Below, in pieces: positions 17,437 to 25,640 of a stretch of DNA of 64,000 nt. The stretch's first letter is position 1. Each line of letters begins with the position of its first letter. Source of the stretch: Candidatus Woesearchaeota archaeon CG10_big_fil_rev_8_21_14_0_10_44_13 (GTDB lineage Archaea; Nanobdellota; Nanobdellia; Woesearchaeales; UBA12501); assembly GCA_002762985.1 (NCBI GenBank), contig PCXZ01000003.1, positions 1 through 64,000 on the forward strand, given 5' to 3'. The notes beneath the pieces were generated by a model. It searched no databases and was not told the origin of the DNA. It was given only the letters and a program-made list of their open reading frames with translations. The position numbers were made by a program, and so were the translations under genes.

Positions 17437-18891
17437 TCAGTATATCCAGCCGTGCGCTGCCTTGACCCTTTTCGTGATTGCATATATCACTTTTTTCGCA
17501 TCGCTTTTTGCAGCATCTTTTGCATCCTCTAGCTCTAAGGCCTCATCCTTCGTTAGCTTGCCTATTATCCATCCGCACTTCTTGCAGTATTTGGCTTCGT
17601 TGTTGTTCTTCGCTCCGCAGGCGGGGCATTTTATGGCGACGTTAACCGGCTTGAAAGCACCCACAAGCTCTCCGGCGCCCCTGAAAGCCGCTCCGAACGG
17701 CCCGAGCATTGTCTCATGCGGCGCTTTCGGCTTTTCCCATTCCTTGCCCAATTCTTCCCCTGATTCTGCAAGATATTTCTCAAGCTCTTCCCCTAAAGAG
17801 GTATATGCTGCCTGGACAGATGAGTCTATGTTGCCCAGCAGATCAAAGGCTTCCTGGTCCCTGAATTTCTTGTACTGCTCGAGCTGCTTCCTTGTCCATG
17901 AATATGCCCTGAATGTTATGACTACCCTTCCCACATGGATGGGCCCTCTCTGGTATCCCTCCTGCACGAATTTCATCTCAGGCCTTGACCTGTAATCGAA
18001 ATGGACGTCCATCACTGAATAGCAAAGGCCTTTTGCAAACGGCTTCAGCGCCAGGAACTCTATCTCTATCATCGAGCCTTCGAAAGCAGATATCAGGTTA
18101 GGGGAATCCATCTTCGACTCGTCCATAGTGAGCCTCTTTATGTTCTTCATGTAAGGCTTGACCCAGTTCATGTACATCTTTATTATGTCATAATGCTGCC
18201 TGAGGTATTTCAGCGTGAAGACCCTCCTGCTCTTGTGCTCCCTGTATGTGTGCTCTTTCCATATGATGAATGTCTTCAGCTTCCTTGCAAGGACCTCCCT
18301 GACTTTCCTGTTGAACTTCAGGCCCTCGATATAATCCTGCACTTTTGTTGAAGACATGGGCGGAGCTGCGAAAAAAATGTCAGGCAGGGTAGTGAAACCG
18401 AGCTCCCTTGACATGCCGTACACAGATGCAGGATTTTTTGCTCCCCCTTCAACAAGGTCTATCCAATACCCTTTGAGGCTTATCTCAGAAGGCTCGTCGT
18501 TCTCATAGCTCCGGTCATACAGCTCAAGCCTCTCGTCCAATATCCTCAGCTCCCTCACGAGCTGGAACAGCTCCTTCACCATCTTCCCTATGGTCGCAAG
18601 GAACTGGCTGACCTTGTCCTGCTGCAATCCCAGTCTCTGCTGGGCAACGCCGAAAAATGCCGAGTTCTCTGAAGCTGCAAAGACATCAGTGACCTTGAGG
18701 AACTGCGAGTATTCCATCTCCTCCCTGAGATTATCCAATATCCAGAAGTAGACCTCTTCGATCGACTGGTTGTGTTTCTCATGGATGAGCCTCATCCTCT
18801 CTACGGGCTTCGGCCATCCTGTGAGCATCTTCTTATGGATGACTTCCTCTGCCTCTTCTTCCTCAAAACCGAAATCGGTCACGTGTGTCAT
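17437..18891 (-). CDS. Conserved helical protein with C-terminal zinc ribbon
   Basis: 484 residues. The N-terminal two thirds are mostly helical with many Trp, Tyr and charged residues; the segment around 190-260 (KVREVLARKLKTFIIWKEHT, then YIRQHY-like) suggests long helices. A zinc ribbon CPACGAKNNNEAKYCKKCGW lies near 425-445. No membrane segment. A scaffold or nucleic-acid-binding role is possible, but I do not recognise the family. Upstream is the CRM-domain RNA-binding gene; downstream are the coiled-coil and TIM-barrel genes, all on the minus strand. Confidence 0.6.
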   Translation of the reverse strand: MTHVTDFGFEEEEAEEVIHKKMLTGWPKPVERMRLIHEKHNQSIEEVYFWILDNLREEMEYSQFLKVTDVFAASENSAFFGVAQQRLGLQQDKVSQFLATIGKMVKELFQLVRELRILDERLELYDRSYENDEPSEISLKGYWIDLVEGGAKNPASVYGMSRELGFTTLPDIFFAAPPMSSTKVQDYIEGLKFNRKVREVLARKLKTFIIWKEHTYREHKSRRVFTLKYLRQHYDIIKMYMNWVKPYMKNIKRLTMDESKMDSPNLISAFEGSMIEIEFLALKPFAKGLCYSVMDVHFDYRSRPEMKFVQEGYQRGPIHVGRVVITFRAYSWTRKQLEQYKKFRDQEAFDLLGNIDSSVQAAYTSLGEELEKYLAESGEELGKEWEKPKAPHETMLGPFGAAFRGAGELVGAFKPVNVAIKCPACGAKNNNEAKYCKKCGWIIGKLTKDEALELEDAKDAAKSDAKKVIYAITKRVKAAHGWIY

Positions 18892-18988
18892 TTTGATTGC
18901 ATCCCTTGTTTTGTGTGCTTTGATTATTTAAATACTTTTTGATGTTTTGGCCGGGTTTTTCTTTTATCTTTCTTTACCCTTTTTATCC

Positions 18989-19300
18989 TTATTCGTCTTC
19001 TTTCGTTCTCTCCTTGTACAATACTGCGATGAAGCCTACCTGATGGACCAGATGCGATCCGGTCATCCCTGCTATCTCTTTTGCGAGCTCTTTCTTGCTT
19101 TTCTGCTCCATGGACTGCTTCAGGAACTTGACTTTTATCAGGCCCTTGTTCTTGAGCTGTTTTTTCGCCTCCTGTATGACTGTTTCTGTGATGCCGGCCT
19201 TGCCTATCCATACTACCGGCCCAAGGTCATAGCTCGCTGCTTTCAGCTGCTTTATCTTCTCGTTGCTCAATCCGTCCTCATCATTGTTCCCGTTTTTCAT
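18989..19300 (-). CDS. CRM/YhbY-domain RNA-binding protein
   Basis: 103 residues. The CRM fold is visible from about 17 to 95: LKAASYDLGPVVWIGKAGIT (with the GxxG-like loop region), a helix VIQEAKKQLKNKGLIKVKFL, then ELAKEIAGMTGSHLVHQVGF-IAVLY. Family members (bacterial YhbY, archaeal homologues) associate with pre-ribosomal RNA. The length is typical for a single-domain member. It sits about 57 bases downstream of the antiporter gene on the same strand. Confident on fold; ribosome assembly is the family expectation. Confidence 0.85.
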   Translation of the reverse strand: MKNGNNDEDGLSNEKIKQLKAASYDLGPVVWIGKAGITETVIQEAKKQLKNKGLIKVKFLKQSMEQKSKKELAKEIAGMTGSHLVHQVGFIAVLYKERTKEDE

Positions 19301-19356
19301 CCTTATCCCCTTTTTTATCGTTATCTTTTATTATTGCCATCGTCCGTGATGTCTTC

Positions 19357-21054
19357 TCATGCCTTTCTCGGGTGCTCGTGCTCAAGCTCGATCCTCTTCT
19401 TCAGCTCATTGATCTGCTCAAGCTTCGTAAGGCTCACTTTCCTGTAATCTCCCTGCGTCTCCTCTATCAATGTTGATACTTTCTCCCCTCCGAGGAAGTA
19501 CGGCAATATCACATAGTCCGCCCCTTCCCTGTACAATATGAGGGCATCTTCTATCACTGATGCCGTAAGGTAGACGATTGCGCGGGGGTTTTCCCTCTTC
19601 ACCTTTTTCAGCAGGAAGGTATTATCCTTGATGTCAGGCACAGTCGATATGACAAGCTCTGTCTTCCTGAGATCCAGCCTGTTAAGTATCTCGGAATCCC
19701 CTATGTCCCCGTATATGCACTGTATTTTCCTGGAGATCATCCTTTTTATTATGTCTGGATTGAAATCTATCACAAGGAAGCTCTTCTTCTGTTTTGTCAG
19801 CATCTTGAATATGTTGTAGCCTATCCTGTCGTAGCCTACCAGGACAACATCATATTTCAGCTCCTGGGGGAGGTACTGGAGATTCTCGCATGTCTCCTTG
19901 ACATCGAACAGGGCCAGCGGTCTTGAGAATTTCTCGTAGATCCCGCTCTCGAATTTTATCATGTAGGATGTTATGGTTATCGTGATCACTGCTATTATCA
20001 CCATCAGGGAAAAAGTCTCATTCGAGACATAGCCTGAAGCAAGACCCTGCGCAGCTATTATCATGGAGAACTCGGATATCTGTACCAGGGATATTGCAGT
20101 GAGGAATGACGTGCGCTTGGTATACCTGAATAAGGCGGATATGATCATGAGGACCAATGGCTTGAATATGAGCACTATCACAAGGAATGCTGCCAAAGGG
20201 ATCATTATCCTGCTGAAGCTCGAAAGGACGACGCCCAGGCCGAGTGACACGAAGAATAATGTCACGAAAAAATCCCGCAGAGACCTCACTTTTCCCACTA
20301 TCTCTATGTTATAGGGGAGGTTTGCAAGGCTTATGCCCGCTATGAATGCCCCTATCGCTATCGAGAACCCTATGTATGAGACAAGTATCGAGAACAGGAA
20401 GCATATCCCCAATGACAGCAGCAGCAGCAGCTCCTGTGATTCTGCCGCTTTCTTAAATATCGAGGGGAAAAGATATTTGCTTGAGAGGTATGCTAGGACT
20501 ATGAGCGCAGCTGCTTTTGCAAGCGAAAGGAGGATGAATGCAGCTGATATCCCTTTCAGCGTGATGAGGGTGGATAATGCGAACAGCGCTATCACATCCT
20601 GTATGAGGAGTATCCCGACGACGATCCTGCTGTGCAGAGTCTCCAGTTCGCCTTTGTCAGACAGCAGCTTCACTACGACCATTGTCGAGCTGAATGAGAG
20701 TATCATCCCTATGTATATGGCTTCAATGCCGCCATAGCCGAGCATGACTGCCACCCAGAATCCTGTAAGCGCGACCAGTATGACCTGCAATACACCCATC
20801 ACTATCGCAGCAACACCTGTGTCCCTGAGCTTATTTATGTTGAGTTCCAGGCCCACTATGAACAGGAGGAAAGCTATGCCTATCTCGCTCATCGTCTTTA
20901 TGACATCAGAACCTGTTATCAATCCAAGGATCGGGCCCAGGAGTATGCCCGCAAAGATATATACAGGGATGATGGGCTGCTTCATGAGCTTTGCTATGTA
21001 AGCGCCTATTGTGGCTATTATGAACATGATGCCGATCTGGAAAAATATGTCCAT
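19357..21054 (-). CDS. CPA2-family cation:proton antiporter with RCK (TrkA-N) domain
   Basis: 565 residues. Residues 1 to about 385 contain 12-13 membrane segments of the Na+/H+ exchanger fold (PIIPVYIFAGILLGPILG; FSSTMVVVKLLSDKGELETL; IAIGAFIAGISLANLPYN). From about 405 to 520 there is a Rossmann RCK_N domain (YDVVLVGYDRIGYNIFKML ... VIDFNPDIIKRM ... YGDIGDSEIL), which binds NAD(H) or another nucleotide and gates K+ transport in KefB/KefC. No glutathione-site partner (KefF/G) is nearby. Role: K+ or Na+ homeostasis in the cytoplasmic membrane. The C-terminal ~45 residues are a charged tail without a full RCK_C. Confidence 0.88.
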   Translation of the reverse strand: MDIFFQIGIMFIIATIGAYIAKLMKQPIIPVYIFAGILLGPILGLITGSDVIKTMSEIGIAFLLFIVGLELNINKLRDTGVAAIVMGVLQVILVALTGFWVAVMLGYGGIEAIYIGMILSFSSTMVVVKLLSDKGELETLHSRIVVGILLIQDVIALFALSTLITLKGISAAFILLSLAKAAALIVLAYLSSKYLFPSIFKKAAESQELLLLLSLGICFLFSILVSYIGFSIAIGAFIAGISLANLPYNIEIVGKVRSLRDFFVTLFFVSLGLGVVLSSFSRIMIPLAAFLVIVLIFKPLVLMIISALFRYTKRTSFLTAISLVQISEFSMIIAAQGLASGYVSNETFSLMVIIAVITITITSYMIKFESGIYEKFSRPLALFDVKETCENLQYLPQELKYDVVLVGYDRIGYNIFKMLTKQKKSFLVIDFNPDIIKRMISRKIQCIYGDIGDSEILNRLDLRKTELVISTVPDIKDNTFLLKKVKRENPRAIVYLTASVIEDALILYREGADYVILPYFLGGEKVSTLIEETQGDYRKVSLTKLEQINELKKRIELEHEHPRKA

Positions 21055-21080
21055 GCTTGTCCTCTTTTTTTATTTATTTT

Positions 21081-21899
21081 TTATCTTAATACTAAATGTA
21101 GATTCTCTACGATATCCGAAGCGATGAATGTCCTGCCTCTCTTCTTCAGCAAATAGTCTCCCACTTTTCCGTTGAGATAAGCGGCCATGCATGCTGACCT
21201 GAACAGGTCTCTTGTCTGGGCAAGAAACCCTGCGCACAGTCCTGCAAGCACATCTCCTGTGCCTCCTTTTGTCATGACAGGATTGCCTGTGCTGTTGTAG
21301 GCGATCTTATCCTTTGAGACTATCATATCTATAGGGCCTTTCAGCAACATCACATTATTCCTGAGCTTTTTCCTGTAATCATCGCTTTTCAGCCTGCTGT
21401 TCTTCAGCAATATCTCAAATTCCTTCCTATGGGGGGTGAGTATCGAGTTATCGACGTCCTGCAGCCTTATCGCCTTCAGGGCGTCCGCATCTATCACCAT
21501 GGGCTTTTTCATCCTGGTCAGATTCTTCACGACCTTTTTTATGAAAGCCATTGTCTCTTTTTTCCTGCCTATGCCGCAGCCGATCTGGATCACGTCTGCT
21601 TTTCTTGCTTCTTTTATGATATCATTTGAATGTCTCATCGTAAAATAATCCCCTTTGTACTTCTTTGTTATTATGTCCGGGCTCAATGCATTCGCAGCCC
21701 AAGCGACCTTGGCAGGGGCAGCTAGTTTGGCGATATCTGCCCCTGCTCGTAGGACGCTCTTGGCAGCTGTCGCTGCCAATATTGGCGCTCCTGCAAAATC
21801 TGCACTTCCTCCGATAATCATGACTGTGCCGAAGTCCCCCTTATGCGAGGCTTTCTTTCTCTTCGGCATCTTTAGGATTGATTGTGTGAGGTATCTCAT
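21081..21899 (-). CDS. nnrD: ADP/ATP-dependent NAD(P)H-hydrate dehydratase
   Basis: 272 residues, the YjeF C-terminal ribokinase-like fold. Visible motifs: GTVMIIGGSADFAGAP (24-39), VIQIGCGIG (103-111), PMVIDADALKAI (133-144), ILTPHRKEFEIL (153-164) and the catalytic GGTGDVLAG (212-220, D216). It repairs hydrated NADH/NADPH. The usual epimerase half (YjeF_N) is absent, so that activity must be encoded elsewhere or be dispensable. It ends 26 bases upstream of the antiporter start, on the same strand. Confidence 0.9.
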   Translation of the reverse strand: MRYLTQSILKMPKRKKASHKGDFGTVMIIGGSADFAGAPILAATAAKSVLRAGADIAKLAAPAKVAWAANALSPDIITKKYKGDYFTMRHSNDIIKEARKADVIQIGCGIGRKKETMAFIKKVVKNLTRMKKPMVIDADALKAIRLQDVDNSILTPHRKEFEILLKNSRLKSDDYRKKLRNNVMLLKGPIDMIVSKDKIAYNSTGNPVMTKGGTGDVLAGLCAGFLAQTRDLFRSACMAAYLNGKVGDYLLKKRGRTFIASDIVENLHLVLR

Positions 21900-21962
21900 T
21901 TTTGCCAGGTCTTTATCGTTTTTATCTTGTATCTTAATCTTATCATCATCTTTATCATCTCA

Positions 21963-22139
21963 TCATCCTATCTCATCAAGATAATCCTGCTGCGGCGATG
22001 CGACAGGCGAATTGAAAAGCATGCACAGGTTCCTTGTCTTCATCCTGTGGCTTATCACGATGTCCCTCAGCTCTTCGAAATCTGCGAGCTTCCTGTTCCC
22101 CATCGCTGCCTTTGCGGTCTTCACTTTCTTCAGCTTCAT
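21963..22139 (-). CDS. 58-residue protein coupled to AbrB-type regulator
   Basis: A short reading frame (start ATG at 22139) that overlaps the stop of the AbrB gene as ATGA. The peptide is basic and helical in its first half (MKLKKVKTAKAAMGNRKLA) and contains FEELRDIVISHRMKTR and MLFNSPVASPQQD. No hydrophobic segment. The 4-base overlap and the AbrB partner suggest a two-gene toxin-antitoxin-like unit, with this as the effector or accessory (inference). I do not recognise the family. A codon-position GC pattern like the neighbours supports it being real. Confidence 0.5.
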   Translation of the reverse strand: MKLKKVKTAKAAMGNRKLADFEELRDIVISHRMKTRNLCMLFNSPVASPQQDYLDEIG

Positions 22140-22300
22140 CCATTCACCTCTTCTTCCCCTTTCTTCGAGAGGATTATATTCCCCTTGCTGTCAATGCTGA
22201 CCTTGATGTCATTGCCTTTGGCCCACCCCATCGCATCTATCAGTGCCTTCGGCAGGGTTATCTTGTACTGCTTGTTGAGATCGAACTGGAGTTTTACCAT
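22136..22300 (-). CDS. AbrB/SpoVT-type DNA-binding protein
   Basis: 54 residues from ATG 22300 (MVKLQFDLNKQYKITLPKAL); an in-frame extension upstream (to 22378) lacks family similarity and runs into the AT-rich promoter. The swapped-hairpin beta barrel is complete: YKITLPKALIDAMGWAKGND, then VSIDSKGNIILSKK. AbrB-type proteins are antitoxins or global regulators and bind their own promoters. TATA-like runs and AT-rich sequence at 22330-22430 fit a promoter on the minus strand. Coupled by ATGA to the 58-residue protein downstream. Confidence 0.75.
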   Translation of the reverse strand: MVKLQFDLNKQYKITLPKALIDAMGWAKGNDIKVSIDSKGNIILSKKGEEEVNG

Positions 22301-22597
22301 TCTTTCTGCGCCAAATCTTTCCTGACTGATTTTATTTACTTTAATTATGTATAATTTAAGGTATCTTTCTATATACAACTATATGTTTTTTTTAAGGTAT
22401 TTAATTATACATATATAAATATTTCGATTTTAAAGGCTTCAGATTGTGTTTTGAGAGATTTTGACTAGGTTTTTGTAGTAACTATTTAGTGGTTAATAAT
22501 GGAAAGGTTTATATAGGAGTAGTATTTAGTACTCTGAAGTGGTTTTGTATAAGAAATATGTATGGAAAAAGATAAAAAGGTATGAAAGAGGAATAAG
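22301..22597. promoter_or_regulatory. AT-rich divergent promoter region
   Basis: 297 bases without a gene between the AbrB unit (minus) and the Tat-exported zincin (plus). It is strongly AT-rich with several TATA-like runs: ATTATACATATATAAATATTT at about 22403-22423 and TTTATATAGGAG at about 22508-22519. The latter lies roughly 80 bases before the ATG at 22598, so a leader is expected. No hairpin or gene is evident. Confidence 0.4.
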
Positions 22598-23289
22598 ATG
22601 GATGAAAGACCTAGAAGAGAATTTTTAGGAAACCTATGGACAGGCGCAAAGGCAGCAGCAGGCATCTCTACGGCTTCGAAGGTGTTGGAGCTATTGCTTC
22701 CTGATAACGCAGTCGCTCAAGAAGAACAGCCATCAAGATCCCTTGGTCATGAAGCAAACGGGTACATATTGACTGTCGAAGGTTATTATGATGCAGACAA
22801 GATGATCCAGGCAGATGATACATTCAAGCTGCTTGAGTTCTTCATCAGGAAACCGACTGTCATAAACAACAAGGTCTATTTCGAATATATATCCCCCTCC
22901 CCGGCAGAAGACCATCAAGGCAAGACAGGCATACTTACAGGAGAAGAACCTCGTTTGGATGGTTCAAGAAAATTTATCTATTCCCCAGGAAGCATGTATA
23001 TAAACAGATCAGGTGACATACAACCGGTCCTACTGCATGAATTCGGCCATTGCTGGTTTAAATTCATGGATTTCCTTGTGGACAAAGAATGGGTGGATGC
23101 ATTCAACAAAGTTTATTGTTCTTCAAAACCAAAAAAACAGGTGAGATCCAGGCGAAGATGTTCATGAATCATGTCTTGACTAAAGAACATTCTGATCTGC
23201 TTCAGGATGGGTTCAGGATATATAATGCTTATGTTGAGAAAGCGAAGGACGACCTAAGAACTAAAATCTTAGCACCAATTAATCGCTGA
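22598..23289 (+). pseudogene. Tat-exported HExxH metallopeptidase, frameshifted
   Basis: The N-terminus is a twin-arginine signal (RPRREFLGNLW, residues 5-14, then an Ala-rich core and a likely cleavage site AVA-Q near 40). HEFGH at 147-151 is a zinc-peptidase motif. The frame runs out at 23167 in a basic spurious tail. Adding one A to the A7 run at 23131-23137 joins it to the other frame, which continues TGEIQAKMFMNHVLTKEHSD to 23289, giving a coherent ~230-residue protein. Either a recent one-base deletion or a homopolymer read error. Peptidase role inferred from the motif; exported if intact. Confidence 0.6.
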
Positions 23290-23325
23290 ACAAATCAAAA
23301 CTTTTTGAGGATAAACAATAACAAA

Positions 23326-23469
23326 ATGAAACACAAGCTATCAATATCAATGGATGAGGAGACTATCCTTGCGCTGTTCGACAAGATCAGGCAGAGCAAG
23401 GGAGATCTCAGGAACAAGAGCCATGCTATAGAGATGGCTGTGAAGAAGTTTGTCGAGGGGAACCAATGA
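23326..23469 (+). CDS. 47-residue ribbon-helix-helix-like protein
   Basis: Starts at ATG 23326; peptide MKHKLSISMDEETILALFDK, then a helix IRQSKGDLRNKSHAIEMAVKKF. The pattern (short basic strand, D-E-E-T turn, two helices with the second beginning N-K-S-H) is that of CopG/Arc-type DNA-binding antitoxins. It shares ATGA with the next gene, which is larger and unassigned. Likely the regulator of that pair. Confidence is moderate because the domain is minimal. Confidence 0.6.
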   Translation: MKHKLSISMDEETILALFDKIRQSKGDLRNKSHAIEMAVKKFVEGNQ

Positions 23470-24128
23470 TTGATCCTAGATCAGAAAAAACGAGAAGATC
23501 ATCGATATTCTCAAGGAGGAGACCGGATGAAGATGCCCCTAAAGAGAATGATCAGAAGAAATTATATCTTATCGTAGATGTGGGGGGACAGCCTTTCGCC
23601 CTTGATTATAATCTTTTAAAAACAGATATAAAGCCGATGGATTACCTCAAGATCGCAAAAAGGCAGGATTCAGGCCTTTATCTCCTGACGGACCAGAAGA
23701 GGACGAAGCATGGCACTGGCACGATAAGCCACCAGTTATTGCCGGTCTACCTTGCAGGCGTCCTGGGCTTAGAAGAGAGCATAGACCATGACTCAAAGCA
23801 TTATATGCTGATAAAGAGGAGCCTTACAGGGATCCCGACGCATATCCCTGATGAGAAAACAGGGAAAAAGACAGAGCTCAACTTCAGCCTTGCGCTCATA
23901 GCGGGGAAAAGGCCAGATTTCATGGCATTCGACGATAAGAGCACCAGGAGGTTGCCTTCAACTTATTGCCCTGCAGGGATTGTAGATAAAGAGAGGGTGA
24001 TCCCCATAATCGATCTTGAAGTCTCGCTGAACAGGTTCACTGACAGGTTCTGCCAGATCTATCCTGAGCTTTCGCAGTATTATCCTTTCAGCAAAGATTT
24101 CAAATATAAGGAGTCTGACGGATTTTGA
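23466..24128 (+). CDS. Unassigned 220-residue partner of RHH protein
   Basis: Starts inside the stop of the RHH gene (ATGA). The first ~30 residues are very basic and charged (RSEKTRRSSIFSRRRPDED), then a folded domain begins at KKLYLIVDVGGQPFALDYN. Short segments such as GTGTISHQLLPVYLAGVLG and YPELSQYYPF show no family I can name. No membrane segments. The coupling resembles a toxin-antitoxin operon, but no nuclease, kinase or transferase motif is visible, so function is left open. Confidence 0.55.
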   Translation: MIDPRSEKTRRSSIFSRRRPDEDAPKENDQKKLYLIVDVGGQPFALDYNLLKTDIKPMDYLKIAKRQDSGLYLLTDQKRTKHGTGTISHQLLPVYLAGVLGLEESIDHDSKHYMLIKRSLTGIPTHIPDEKTGKKTELNFSLALIAGKRPDFMAFDDKSTRRLPSTYCPAGIVDKERVIPIIDLEVSLNRFTDRFCQIYPELSQYYPFSKDFKYKESDGF

Positions 24129-24154
24129 GCTTCTAGGCAGGCCTATTGGGAAAA

Positions 24155-24958
24155 TCACTTCCTGACCTTGGCTCCGCCGGAAGGTATGACTTTGATTATA
24201 TCGTCCAGGTCTCCGCCGATCTTCGCCCTTATCTTCTTCGCTGTCTCAGAAGTCTTCTCATTCCCCTGCGAGATCTCCACATACTTCTTGCAGTGCGCCT
24301 TGACTGCATTGACAGAAGCGCCCATCACCCTGCCGTCATCAAGCATGCCTATGGCGATATTCAGCCTCGGCTTCACGTAATTCGTCTTGCCCCTGATCAT
24401 GAAAGCGCCTTTCGGAAGGAATTCCCCTGGCTGCGCTGTCTTGGAAACCTGATCGGGATTCACCCAGAAAACCTCTGTTGTGGACATGCCTAATTTCCAT
24501 GCCCTAGAATAAGCGCATGTAGTGTCTGCAACCTCCTGCAGTGTCTTTTCTGTGGGCTTTTTGCCTGGCTGAGAATTAGCCTTCACTATGAAGAACGGCG
24601 AGCCCGCCATGTCAGTATGGAACACAAGATCATCCTTTTCAGCGTGCTTCTTTATCATGATCTCGTTCGTCGTGGCATCCCTGCCTCCGACAACAAGGAA
24701 ACCTTCAGAGCTGAAGAACCACCTGAATTTCTCGTACCATTCCTGCTTCCTTGCCTTCTTCTTCTCGACAGCCTTCTTCTGCTCTTCTTTCTTCACAAGC
24801 CTCTCTTTTTCCTCATGATGCAGCCTCTCAAGCTTTTCCCTTGCAGAGGCTATCGCTTTGTTTATGCCGTCTATCTTTCTCCTGGCCTTCTTGGCCTTCT
24901 CGAAGTACACCTCGGCGTTCTGTTCCACTGATTTGTTCAGGTCAAGCTCCATCTGCAT
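24155..24958 (-). CDS. NFACT-R domain protein (Rqc2-related) lacking NFACT-N
   Basis: The start is placed at ATG 24958 (MQMELDLNK); 267 residues. A coiled coil fills about 15-85 (KARRKIDGINKAIASAREKL ... KKEEQKKAVEKKK). The NFACT-R (DUF814) domain follows: KFRWFFSSEGFLVVGGRDAT, FHTDMAGSPFFIVKA, the tRNA-contact helix region, and KGAFMIRGKTNYVKPRLNIAIG. In Rqc2/RqcH this domain binds tRNA and 60S/50S ribosomes during quality control of stalled nascent chains. The usual N-terminal FbpA-like half (~400 residues) is missing here, so the protein is either a split part or a reduced form. Confidence 0.85.
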   Translation of the reverse strand: MQMELDLNKSVEQNAEVYFEKAKKARRKIDGINKAIASAREKLERLHHEEKERLVKKEEQKKAVEKKKARKQEWYEKFRWFFSSEGFLVVGGRDATTNEIMIKKHAEKDDLVFHTDMAGSPFFIVKANSQPGKKPTEKTLQEVADTTCAYSRAWKLGMSTTEVFWVNPDQVSKTAQPGEFLPKGAFMIRGKTNYVKPRLNIAIGMLDDGRVMGASVNAVKAHCKKYVEISQGNEKTSETAKKIRAKIGGDLDDIIKVIPSGGAKVRK

Positions 24959-25070
24959 GATGGAGATGATGTAGGGCTTGTTTTTAAGGTTTTTGGTCGG
25001 GAAGGGAGAGATTTGTTTGATAATATTTCTTATTGAGATGGAGAAAGTGTGCAATTTTTTCCTCAAAAAC

Positions 25071-25133
25071 CGTCCCGCCCCTATCTGATAAACTGACGGA
25101 CATCCCACCCCGTCGCATGAATGTGCTCAGAAG
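25071..25133. repeat. Dispersed intergenic repeat, copy 1
   Basis: Sequence with the blocks CCCCTATCTGATAAAC and CCCCGTCGCATGAATGTGCT matches copy 2 (53912-53975) at nearly every base except a few in the middle. Weaker similarity extends about 27 bases further, to 25160. Read on the minus strand it contains TGTGCTC paired with GAGCACA, and ends in GGTTTTTGAGG-A6, as a small transcribed RNA might. Both copies lie about 95-115 bases upstream of a minus-strand gene start. Differences are not biased to third codon positions, so it is probably not coding. Confidence 0.5.
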
Positions 25134-25440
25134 TTGCATCGGAGAGCACAGACATTTGAAAGCGAGGCAGCAACGAAAAGTTTACAATTTTTCTAGTTCC
25201 AAAACAGTATGTGTTATAACAACAGAAAACTCCTGGTTTAGCTGCTTCGCTTCGTTCAGCAGCAATGGCGCGCTGGGAAGACAAAAATTTCAAGGATTCT
25301 TGGGGATCTAATCCAAATCCGCAGAAATTTTTGGCTGACAGGGCAAGCTTTTTTACTGTCCATTTTTTCTCAAGTAAAAAAGTTGTCCGTGAGCGCCGCC
25401 AATATTGCTGCTGCCCTGATAATATGTCATGAAAATCCGC

Positions 25441-25640
25441 AAAAGCGCCCTACCAAGCACCGAAGTGCTTGGCTTGATCGGACGCTTTTATTTATAACGG
25501 ATCCCATAAAAACACGAAGTGTTTTTAGGGTGCCAAAAATCCCAAAAGGATTTTTGTGCATTCAGGACGCTGAAAACCCAGAGAATGCAAAGATGGACCC
25601 ATTCATCCGCAGATTGAAATCTGCGGCTTTCTGGGTTTTC
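25441..25640. repeat. Nested hairpin cluster
   Basis: Five consecutive perfect or near-perfect hairpins: CCAAGCAC-CGAA-GTGCTTGG (25453-25472, inside an outer stem AAAAGCG/CGCTTTT); AAAAACAC-GAA-GTGTTTTT (25508-25526); CAAAAATCC/GGATTTTTG (25534-25556); and CCGCAGA/TCTGCGG (25607-25626) inside GAAAACCCAGA/TTTCTGGGTTTTC (25572-25640). Small GAA-type loops recur. Either a structured RNA or a graveyard of palindromic units. Confidence 0.5.

Noticed and set aside
25081-25293. Minus-strand frame ending SEHIHATGWDVRQFIR, similar to a frame at the second repeat copy
   Set aside because: The similarity continues past the stop and changes are not at third positions; upstream residues are translated palindromes. 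Treated as a noncoding repeat.
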